A stretch of DNA of 6,058 nt from JACQCE01 sp041484905 (GTDB taxonomy: Bacteria; Nitrospirota; Nitrospiria; JACQCE01): positions 1 through 6,058 of the forward strand of contig JBGPIL010000141.1 of the NCBI GenBank assembly GCA_041484905.1. The letters run 5' to 3'. The stretch's first letter is position 1. Every line of letters begins with the position of its first letter. Positions 1 through 4,794 of this stretch are shown here, in pieces. The notes beneath the pieces were generated by a model. The model had not been told where the DNA came from. It saw nothing but the letters and a program-made list of their open reading frames with translations, and searched no databases. A program made the translations under genes and the position numbers.

Positions 1-1
1 C

Positions 2-664
2 CGCAAGGATCAGATCACCCAGCATGGCGAAGCTGGCCGTCACCCCGCCGTAGGTCGGATCGGTCAACAGCGAGATATAGGGAAGGCCGCGCACTTTCAG
101 CCGGCCGATGGCCGCCGAGGTCTTGGCCATCTGCATCAGCGAGAGGATCCCCTCCTGCATGCGGGCGCCGCCGGACGAGGTCACCACGATCAACGGCGCG
201 TTGACGTCGATGGCGCGTTCCACCGCCCGGAGGAGCTTCTCCCCCACGACCGACCCCATGCTGCCGCCCATGAACCCGAACTGCAACAGGGCCAGCACCA
301 CCGGCATGCCGTCCACGCGGGCATCGCCCATCACCATCGCGTCCCGCAGGCCGGTCCGTTCCTGGGTGTCCTTCAGCCGGTCCTGGTATTTCTTGGTGTC
401 GCGAAAAGCCAGCGGATCCAGCGGCGCGAGCCCCCGGTCCCGTTCCACAAAACTGCCGTCGTCAACCAGCAGCGCGAGCCGCTCGACGCAATCGATCGGG
501 AAGTGATAGTCGCATTTGGGGCAGACCTTGCCGTTGCGCTCCAGCTCCTTTTTGTAAATAATTTCGCGGCAGTGGTTGCACTTGACCCACAAGCCTTCGG
601 GAATCCTGACGCGCTTGTCAGTGCCGGGGTCTTGGGGCTGATCTTTTTTTCGAAACCAGGCCAT
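2..664 (-). CDS. accD: Acetyl-CoA carboxylase carboxyltransferase subunit beta (partial, N-terminal 221 residues)
   Basis: This gene encodes the beta half of the carboxyltransferase that moves CO2 from biotin carboxyl carrier protein to acetyl-CoA, giving malonyl-CoA, the first committed step of fatty acid synthesis in the cytoplasm. The visible part starts MAWFRKK and carries the typical N-terminal zinc ribbon with Cys29, Cys32, Cys48 and Cys51 (CNHC and CPKC). The crotonase-like carboxyltransferase fold follows, with GFMGGSMGSVVGEK at about 130-143, SSGGARMQEGILSLMQM at 163-179 and LTDPTYGGVTASFAMLGD at 200-217. The family is usually about 280-300 residues, so roughly 60-80 residues lie beyond the left edge. 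The start is chosen at 662-664 because MAWF(R/K)K is the classic AccD start. No Shine-Dalgarno sequence is visible before it; an octamer inverted repeat begins only 14 bases upstream. No minus-strand gene precedes it within 1 kb, so it must have its own leader or promoter here. Confidence 0.96.
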   Translation of the reverse strand, partial: MAWFRKKDQPQDPGTDKRVRIPEGLWVKCNHCREIIYKKELERNGKVCPKCDYHFPIDCVERLALLVDDGSFVERDRGLAPLDPLAFRDTKKYQDRLKDTQERTGLRDAMVMGDARVDGMPVVLALLQFGFMGGSMGSVVGEKLLRAVERAIDVNAPLIVVTSSGGARMQEGILSLMQMAKTSAAIGRLKVRGLPYISLLTDPTYGGVTASFAMLGDLILA

Positions 665-678
665 GGGTCAAACACGTA

Positions 679-762
679 GGTCGCTGGGTGATTAGGTTGC
701 TGGGTAGCTAGGAGTGACTATTTGTTCTTCTAGCCACCCAACTACCTAGCAACCGAGCCACC
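679..762. repeat. Inverted array of degenerate GGTNGCTR octamers (imperfect hairpin) in the accD leader
   Basis: Four head-to-tail octamers fill 679-710 (units start at 679, 687, 695 and 703) and four inverted octamers fill 731-762, separated by a 20-base spacer. Each unit is a variant of GGTNGCTR, for example GGTTGCTG and GGTAGCTA. The two 32-base arms can fold on each other with 24 Watson-Crick pairs. In the leftward (accD-direction) transcript, three of the eight mismatches become G-U wobbles, while on the other strand they become A-C mismatches. The hairpin is therefore better in accD mRNA. It ends 14 bases before the accD start. It resembles small dispersed palindromic elements, but I do not recognise a named family. 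No open reading frame or transposase is associated with it. Confidence 0.75.
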
Positions 763-848
763 TTCCTTTGAACTCTCGTCACAATACCACACTTCAAAAA
801 GAGGGCGCAAGGCGCGAGGGTCAAATGCGCTCTAGGAGCACAACAATC

Positions 849-898
849 AATGGGGGTCGTCAGGGGGAGCTAGCGGCTCCCCCAGACTCCAATTTGAC
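849..898 (+). repeat. Palindromic intergenic repeat, copy A
   Basis: This is the first of three copies of an element that begins ATGGGGGT, continues with TCAGGGGG and ends near GACTCC. Its core is a hairpin with stem GGGGGAGC (863-870) and GCTCCCCC (876-883) around the loop TAGCG. The stem extends through GTC/GAC (859-861 with 885-887) across one A-A mismatch. The right end abuts and slightly overlaps the -35 box of the promoter at 894. The element lies in the same orientation as copy C and inverted relative to copy B. Confidence 0.75.
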
Positions 899-923
899 AC
901 TCCGAAAGTCAGCGTGCTATAAG
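894..923 (+). promoter_or_regulatory. Sigma70-type promoter for the two-gene membrane protein unit
   Basis: A perfect -35 hexamer TTGACA at 894-899 is followed after 18 bases by TATAAG at 918-923, a five-of-six match to the -10 consensus. Transcription would start near 930 and give a leader of about 43 bases before the ATG at 973. This is the only convincing housekeeping-type promoter I find in the window. Confidence 0.7.
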
Positions 924-940
924 GGATTCTCGCTTTCACG

Positions 941-958
941 CATTCCATGCATGGCATG
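941..958. promoter_or_regulatory. Near-perfect palindrome in the leader, possible operator
   Basis: CATTCCATGCATGGCATG is an 18-base palindrome with one mismatched pair and a perfect ten-base centre (CCATGCATGG, 945-954). It lies just downstream of the predicted transcription start and directly before the ribosome binding site at 959-966. It could be a repressor site. It also contains ATG codons at 947 and 956 that would begin a nine-codon upstream frame whose TGA (974-976) overlaps the ATG at 973. No ribosome binding site precedes those codons, so the palindrome reading is preferred. Confidence 0.35.
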
Positions 959-972
959 AAAAGGAGCCACAC

Positions 973-1068
973 ATGAAAAATCCGCTCGACACCATCACCG
1001 GCACGATCATTTCCGGATTCGTGCTGACGGCGATTCTGTACGTCATCGTTGCCGCGCTGGTTCCGTGA
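973..1068 (+). CDS. 31-residue single-pass membrane micro-protein
   Basis: This very short gene encodes MKNPLDTITG followed by a continuous hydrophobic stretch (about residues 11-30, rich in I, V, L and A) ending in Val-Pro. A strong Shine-Dalgarno AAAAGGAG (959-966) sits six bases before the ATG, and the promoter at 894-923 is correctly placed. Both are strong reasons to believe it is translated. The predicted product is a single transmembrane helix with a short polar N-terminus that carries one Lys and one Asp. It ends 45 bases before the PuuD-like gene and shares its direction, so the two are probably cotranscribed and the micro-protein may be a small subunit or stabiliser of that membrane protein. 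I do not recognise a named family. Tiny helix subunits are well known in respiratory oxidases, but that comparison is only by analogy. Confidence 0.72.
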   Translation: MKNPLDTITGTIISGFVLTAILYVIVAALVP

Positions 1069-1113
1069 CAACAACCGACTCACCACACGTCTGACTCAAG
1101 GAGGGCGCGTCTC

Positions 1114-1608
1114 ATGTCTGCAACGATGGAGCTGTTCTTCCGGTGGGGCCATTTCCTCTCCGGTATTACCTGGATTGGATTGCTGTACTATTTTAACTTT
1201 GTCCAGGGCTCGTTTCTGAAAAAGGTCACCCCGGAAGGCAAAGCGGAAGCGTTCAAACATCTCGTCCCGCTCGCCCTGCTCTGGTTTCGCTGGGCGGCGC
1301 TGGCGACCTGGCTCTTCGGCGCGGTGCTGCTGGCCATGCAGGGGCGGCTCGGCAAAGCCTTCATGCTGCAAGGGGAAGACGCCGTAATCGGCATGGGCGC
1401 CTGGCTGGGAACGATCATGCTCCTGAACGTCTGGGGCATCATCTGGCGCAATCAGAAGAAGGTCCTGGGGATGGTGCCGGCGTCGGCCGAGCAGAAGGCG
1501 AAGGCGGCGCGGATGGCCTTCCTAGCCTCGCGCACGAACACGATGCTGTCGATTCCGATGCTCTTCTTCATGGCCGCTTCCGGCCACGCGCCAACCGGCC
1601 TCTTTTAA
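1114..1608 (+). CDS. Stand-alone urate hydroxylase (PuuD) N-terminal-type membrane protein, no cytochrome c domain
   Basis: The 164-residue protein matches the style of the membrane domain of bacterial urate hydroxylase PuuD (urate oxidase N-terminal family). It has four predicted helices at about 8-28, 53-73, 93-113 and 140-157. Family-like stretches include RWGHFLSGITWIGLLYYFNF (10-29), NVWGIIWRNQKKVLG (105-119) and SRTNTMLSIPMLFFM (139-153). Conserved-looking His13, His49 and His158, lying near helix ends, are candidate haem or metal ligands. Full PuuD is about 400 residues with a C-terminal cytochrome c domain; here the stop follows GHAPTGLF and no CxxCH is present. Urate oxidation therefore cannot be assumed, and it may be a quinone- or haem-linked membrane electron carrier. 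The start has a good ribosome binding site (AAGGAGGG, 1098-1105). It follows the 31-residue gene and is followed by repeat copy B after 3 bases. Confidence 0.85.
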   Translation: MSATMELFFRWGHFLSGITWIGLLYYFNFVQGSFLKKVTPEGKAEAFKHLVPLALLWFRWAALATWLFGAVLLAMQGRLGKAFMLQGEDAVIGMGAWLGTIMLLNVWGIIWRNQKKVLGMVPASAEQKAKAARMAFLASRTNTMLSIPMLFFMAASGHAPTGLF

Positions 1609-1835
1609 GCAACATTAGAGTCAGGGGGAGATGCTCAGCTCCCCCTGACAACCCCCATCGCCATACGGGTTGCACCCGAGGCTCGCGTGTCAAACCAACA
1701 CTCGGCCCCTGGCCATCGGCATACTGCAGTCCGCTGAGCTTCGATATGGAGGGAAATGGCTTGTCCCTCTCTTGAGACCCCATCATTCATACGCAGGGCT
1801 CACAATCGTAAATCCGATGGGGGTGATCAGGGGGC
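1609..1835. other. Convergent intergenic gap
   Basis: This 227-base gap lies between the rightward PuuD-like gene and the leftward protease gene. It holds repeat copy B at its left end and the start of copy C at its right end. A weak six-base stem GAGGGA/TCCCTC (1749-1754 with 1764-1769) is the only other structure noted. No T-rich intrinsic terminator is evident for either incoming gene, and the short open frames here have no coding character. Confidence 0.6.
1612..1659 (-). repeat. Palindromic intergenic repeat, copy B, with perfect 11-bp hairpin after the PuuD-like gene
   Basis: This is the best-formed copy of the three, inverted relative to A and C. GTCAGGGGGAG at 1620-1630 pairs perfectly with CTCCCCCTGAC at 1639-1649 around an eight-base loop, and CCCCCATC at 1652-1659 is the conserved flank. 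The stem begins 12 bases after the stop codon of the PuuD-like gene, so in that mRNA it would form a strong 3' hairpin. No T-tract follows, so it is not a standard intrinsic terminator. It could protect the 3' end, or act with Rho. Confidence 0.78.
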
Positions 1836-1856
1836 TCAGGGAGAGAGTCGGATTTT
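1816..1856 (+). repeat. Palindromic intergenic repeat, copy C (degenerate), overlapping the protease 3' end
   Basis: Starting GATGGGGGT and continuing TCAGGGGG, this stretch matches the first 18 bases of copy B closely and copy A nearly as well. The hairpin half has decayed. The tail AGAGTCGGATTTT lines up with AGACTCCAATTTG of copy A. The TGA stop of the protease gene (1836-1838, minus) and about its last six codons fall inside it. Confidence 0.5.
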
Positions 1857-3689
1857 CCTCCAGACTCGAATAAAGAACAGCGGCAAGAACAACACCAGAA
1901 GAAAGATCGCAGCGCCGGTTGGGCTGGACGGAGCGGCCGGCGTCCCGATGCCGCACCCACCGCCGCCTCCGCCACCTGCTCCGCCACCTGAAGGGATGTT
2001 GTTGACCATAACGGTAGCCGCGATGCTGTCATTCGCGCTCACCGGATCGGTGACGCTCCCTGCCACGCTGGCGGTATTGTTCACGGCCCCCACCGCCGTG
2101 GTCGTCACGTCAATCGCCACGGTCGCGCTGGCATCCTTGGCCAACGCCCCGAGGTCGCAGGTCACCGTGGTGGTGCCGATGCAACTACCCTGACTGGGTG
2201 TGGCCGAGACAAACGTCACCGTACCCGGCAGCACGTCGGTCAGCGTCACATTGGCCGCGTCCAGCAGACCAAGATCGGTCACTGTCATTGTAAAGGTGGC
2301 ATTGTTCCCAATGATGACGGCGCTGGCGCTCACGTTCTCGGTCACCTTCAAATCGGCGCCGTTGGGATATTGAACCGCGCCAAAGGCATTGAGCCGGCCG
2401 CCGGTCAGGACCTTGCCGATCAGGCTGCTCTTCACATCCACAGAGTTCAGGATCGACCGTTTGATATCGCTCGGCGTCAATGACGGGTCGACCGCTGCCA
2501 CCAAACCCGCCACGCCGGTCACGTGCGGCGTCGCCATCGACGTCCCCTGCAAGTATGCATACCCCACGCTGGGCATGTTCACCGTGCTCCGAATATTGGT
2601 CCCCGGCGCGGCCAGATCAACGGATAAGACGCCGAAGTTCGAAAACGACGCGAGGGCATCGCGCTGGGTGGAAGCGGCAACGGAAATGATGTTCGGGAGA
2701 TTGTAGTTGGCCGGATAGGAGGACTTGGAATCGTTGTTTTGCGCGTCGTTGCCGGCCGCCGCGACAAACAACAACCCCGCCGTGTTCGCCGCGCTGATGG
2801 CGTTAAATTCGCTGTTTGAAAACGTGCTGTCGCCATAGCTGGCATTGATGATCTTGGCGCCGTTGTCGATCGCGTACTGAATGGCCAGCACTTCATCGGC
2901 GACACTGCCCGATCCCGATGCATCGAGAAAGCGGACCGGCATGATCTGTGCCGTCCACATGATGCCCGTCACTCCCAGGCTGTTGTCCCCGACGGCCGCA
3001 ATCGTGCCGGACACATGGCTGCCGTGGCCGGGCGTATCCTCGGACGTCGGATCGTTATCGTTATCGACGAAGTCCCACCCATGCACATCGTCGACAAACC
3101 CGTTCCCGTCATCATCGGTGCTGTTGCCGGGGGTTTCGCCTGTATTGGTCCAGATATTCGCGGCCAGATCGGGATGGTTCCAGTCGACGCCGCTATCAAC
3201 CACCGCAATGATCACACTGGAGGAGCCGGTCGTCACGTCCCAGGCTTCGGGCGCATCAATGTCGGCATCGGCCGTCCCCGTTGTACCGTTGACCGTCTGG
3301 CCGGTGTTGTTGAGCCCCCACAACAGTCCAAAGCTGGTGTCGTCCGGCATGAGCAGCGCATGGCGCAAATAATTCGGCTCGGCATAGTCGACGTTGGAAT
3401 TCTTTCGATAACGGGCGATGCCCTCCTCCACCGTCATGCCGTTGGGCAGTTTCACCTGCTGCAAACCGCCACGCCGGTCGAGATTGCGCTTTTTCACAGC
3501 CCCGATGGCCGCATGCAATCCTTCGATCAGAAAGGTCGGCGTGTTTGATTTAAATTGAACCAGGATTTCACCCGAAACGTAGACGCCGTGGAGTGGCGCA
3601 GCGGGTTCCTCCGGCGCGTTGGCGTGACCAGCCGGGTTCAACACGAGACCAAGAAGTGCAATCAGTCCAATGGAAAAAAGGCGTGTCAT
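1836..3689 (-). CDS. Exported S8 subtilisin-like serine protease with prodomain, DUF11-like domain and C-terminal sorting tail
   Basis: This 617-residue protein is a complete secreted subtilase. Residues 1-24 form a signal peptide (MTRLF, hydrophobic core, AGHANA). Residues 38-107 are a fervidolysin-like prodomain ending VDYAEPNYLR. The S8 domain spans about 155-438, with catalytic Asp165 (AVVDSGVDWNHPDL), His222 (GHGSHVSGT), oxyanion-hole Asn314 (AAGND) and Ser384 (GTSMATPHV), all intact. Residues 445-562 resemble a single DUF11 beta-sandwich domain with Cys503 and Cys511, a possible disulfide. A Gly-rich linker, Cys579, a hydrophobic helix (about 592-608) and a basic end (RVWRKIR) form a sorting-type tail, so the enzyme is probably anchored or processed at the cell envelope. 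GAAAGGA lies seven bases before the ATG. It is the last gene of the ahcY unit, 15 bases after the orphan prodomain gene. The substrate is unknown. Confidence 0.95.
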   Translation of the reverse strand: MTRLFSIGLIALLGLVLNPAGHANAPEEPAAPLHGVYVSGEILVQFKSNTPTFLIEGLHAAIGAVKKRNLDRRGGLQQVKLPNGMTVEEGIARYRKNSNVDYAEPNYLRHALLMPDDTSFGLLWGLNNTGQTVNGTTGTADADIDAPEAWDVTTGSSSVIIAVVDSGVDWNHPDLAANIWTNTGETPGNSTDDDGNGFVDDVHGWDFVDNDNDPTSEDTPGHGSHVSGTIAAVGDNSLGVTGIMWTAQIMPVRFLDASGSGSVADEVLAIQYAIDNGAKIINASYGDSTFSNSEFNAISAANTAGLLFVAAAGNDAQNNDSKSSYPANYNLPNIISVAASTQRDALASFSNFGVLSVDLAAPGTNIRSTVNMPSVGYAYLQGTSMATPHVTGVAGLVAAVDPSLTPSDIKRSILNSVDVKSSLIGKVLTGGRLNAFGAVQYPNGADLKVTENVSASAVIIGNNATFTMTVTDLGLLDAANVTLTDVLPGTVTFVSATPSQGSCIGTTTVTCDLGALAKDASATVAIDVTTTAVGAVNNTASVAGSVTDPVSANDSIAATVMVNNIPSGGGAGGGGGGGCGIGTPAAPSSPTGAAIFLLVLFLPLFFIRVWRKIRLSP

Positions 3690-3704
3690 ATGATCATCCT
3701 TTCT

Positions 3705-4112
3705 TTAGGGCGTCTGCCCCAGACCCTTCCCCAGACCCTTCCGAAGATAGTTCGGCTCGGCATATTCAACATCAGGAAACTCGGCGCAGCGTTTCACCGT
3801 CTCGTCCACGCTCCGTCCGCCTGTAATCTTAGCATGGAGCAGGAAATGCCGCTGATCGTAGGCGATCGGCTCCACACCCAGTTGGCGGATGATCTCCATC
3901 CTCCGCTCAGGGGTCATGCCAGCCCGGAACTTGATGAGCAGTTCCCCCGGCCGATAGCCCGGCTGATCGCCCAGCCCATCGGATGATGTCGCCGACGATC
4001 GGGGGGATGGCACCACAGAGCGGTTACAGACTGTCAGGACAATCGCAAACAGAAACACACAGAACAGAAGGAAGGGAAAGAAGAGCGGGGAACAGCGAAG
4101 ACGCGTCATCAC
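3705..4112 (-). CDS. Orphan protease prodomain protein (fervidolysin-like prodomain without a catalytic domain)
   Basis: This 135-residue protein has a hydrophobic N-terminal segment (about residues 8-28; signal anchor or signal peptide), a Ser/Pro linker, and at 53-123 a domain of the type that precedes subtilases: YRPGELLIKFRAGM, then VDETVKRCAEFPDVEYAEPNYLR. The neighbouring protease has the same domain at its own N-terminus, ending VDYAEPNYLR. Here the protein stops 12 residues later (KGLGKGLGQTP), where a protease domain would normally begin. Propeptides of this kind fold and inhibit subtilases in cis. A separate copy may act in trans as inhibitor or chaperone, which is inference. Start: GTG at 4110-4112 or ATG at 4107-4109. 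GGGAG lies too close to the ATG to be an ideal ribosome site, so coupling to the upstream gene is likely. LTVC resembles but does not meet the lipobox rule. Confidence 0.83.
   Translation of the reverse strand: MMTRLRCSPLFFPFLLFCVFLFAIVLTVCNRSVVPSPRSSATSSDGLGDQPGYRPGELLIKFRAGMTPERRMEIIRQLGVEPIAYDQRHFLLHAKITGGRSVDETVKRCAEFPDVEYAEPNYLRKGLGKGLGQTP
3719..3742 (-). repeat. Perfect 12-bp tandem duplication in the orphan prodomain gene
   Basis: CCAGACCCTTCC occurs twice in direct succession at 3719-3730 and 3731-3742. In the minus-strand frame it encodes the repeated KGLG of KGLGKGLGQTP, at the C-terminus just after the prodomain. It is in frame and adds four residues. It looks like a recent slippage event in a tail that is not under tight constraint. 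Confidence 0.85.
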
Positions 4113-4137
4113 TCCCAGACTGGAGCGACCCTGTTCC

Positions 4138-4794
4138 TCATGGCGCCGGAGGCGCGCTGTCGGCGCTGGTCACCGCCGCACGGATGGCTGTGCGGAGTTC
4201 GTTCAGGGTCTGCGGTATATCAACGACGGGTTCGCCGGGCTTGGGCGGACTGAAATGAAGCCCCTCCAAATGGCGCTCAACCAGCTCCTCGCCGGTCTTG
4301 GGATTGGTGCGAACCGTGAATTTCCCCTGGGCCCAGCCGACGATATGATAGTGCTTGCCCGCCGCATCGCCGGCCGGTTTCAAAAATAGCACCGCCCGTT
4401 CCCCCTGCTCGAAGACGGTGCCCCCGAAGATGTTCAACTGCTCGTGGCCGAAACCGCTGAACAACTCCACGGCCAGCTCGTCACCCGGCTTGCCCCCACC
4501 CTTTAAGGACTCCTCGCCCTCGAGCTTGACCACGGTGATCAGCATATTTTTCTCGCCGTCCCATTCGCTCTGCTGGTCCGTCATGTGACAGACACAGATG
4601 ACCGCGGCCTGGCCGGCCAAGTCAGCCAGATTCAGCCGGGCAACCATCGGAGGAGGCGCCTTTGCTGCCTGACCGGGCGCAACGCTCAACAACACAAGCG
4701 CCAACGCCAGCATCACCCCAGCCCCGGCCACACGAAGAAGCCGGCCGGCCTGGCCGTGACCGGCAACGCGCAGTGTTAGGTGCCCTGTTCCCAT
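4138..4794 (-). CDS. Exported protein of unknown function (family with a conserved QGKF motif, often near secreted metalloproteases)
   Basis: This 218-residue protein has a long basic N-terminus (Arg9, Arg18, Arg21), a hydrophobic core (about 27-38) and a likely signal peptidase site after APGQA. The mature part looks all-beta: LNLADLAGQAAVICVCHMTD (54-73), LITVVKLEGEESLKG (85-99), ELFSGFGHEQLNIFGG (110-125), ERAVLFLKP (132-140) and YHIVGWAQGKFTV (149-161). This order (beta strand, LKG, GG, GERAVLFL, GxxQGKF) matches a domain I know from exported proteins found beside or fused to matrixin-type metalloproteases; I cannot name its Pfam entry. Unusual here is CVCH (67-70), where relatives usually have a V-x-G-x-V stretch. 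The ATG overlaps the end of ahcY by 19 bases and lacks a clear ribosome site, so translational coupling is likely. A later start, such as a GTG near codon 22, cannot be excluded. It precedes the orphan prodomain gene by 25 bases. Confidence 0.85.
   Translation of the reverse strand: MGTGHLTLRVAGHGQAGRLLRVAGAGVMLALALVLLSVAPGQAAKAPPPMVARLNLADLAGQAAVICVCHMTDQQSEWDGEKNMLITVVKLEGEESLKGGGKPGDELAVELFSGFGHEQLNIFGGTVFEQGERAVLFLKPAGDAAGKHYHIVGWAQGKFTVRTNPKTGEELVERHLEGLHFSPPKPGEPVVDIPQTLNELRTAIRAAVTSADSAPPAP

Larger units (their letters stand above)
665..972. other. Divergent intergenic region between accD and the 31-residue protein gene
   Basis: This 308-base gap separates accD (leftward) from the small membrane protein gene (rightward), so it should hold promoters for both directions. 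It contains the octamer inverted repeat (679-762), repeat copy A (849-898), a clear rightward promoter (894-923) and a near-perfect palindrome beside the ribosome binding site (941-958). Between 763 and 848 I see no convincing gene or motif. For accD only a poor leftward -10-like TATTGT can be found near 785-790, with no good -35, so I do not call that promoter. A 63-codon rightward open frame across the gap overlaps the promoter and repeat and does not look like a protein. Confidence 0.7.

Noticed and set aside
373..675. A minus-strand 100-codon frame starting at a GTG that overlaps the accD start
   Set aside because: It is a shifted frame over accD. The accD frame carries the zinc ribbon and carboxyltransferase motifs; this one carries none.
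679..762. Reading the octamer array as a CRISPR array or an intrinsic terminator
   Set aside because: There are no unique spacers of regular length, and no T-tract follows the hairpin. It lies upstream of both flanking genes.
768..959. A 63-codon open frame on the plus strand in the intergenic region
   Set aside because: It crosses repeat copy A and the -35/-10 boxes, lacks a ribosome binding site, and has no protein-like character.
1114..1608. Calling the PuuD-like protein a working urate hydroxylase
   Set aside because: The cytochrome c domain is absent and no other purine catabolism gene is nearby, so only the membrane-domain family is claimed.
1749..1769. GAGGGA/TCCCTC stem as a terminator for the protease unit
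   Set aside because: Only six base pairs with a nine-base loop and no T-tract on either strand; too weak to call.
1756..2193. A plus-strand frame with a run of prolines (PPPPPPP)
   Set aside because: It is the antisense of the poly-Gly linker in the protease tail; there is no start signal or export signal.
2881..3548. Overlapping plus-strand frames opposite the protease domain
   Set aside because: The catalytic triad and all domain motifs lie in the minus-strand frame, and these plus-strand frames have no ribosome sites or domain features.
4026..4026. A lipobox at LTVC in the orphan prodomain protein
   Set aside because: The residue before the Cys is Val, not Gly, Ala or Ser, so it does not meet the usual signal peptidase II rule.
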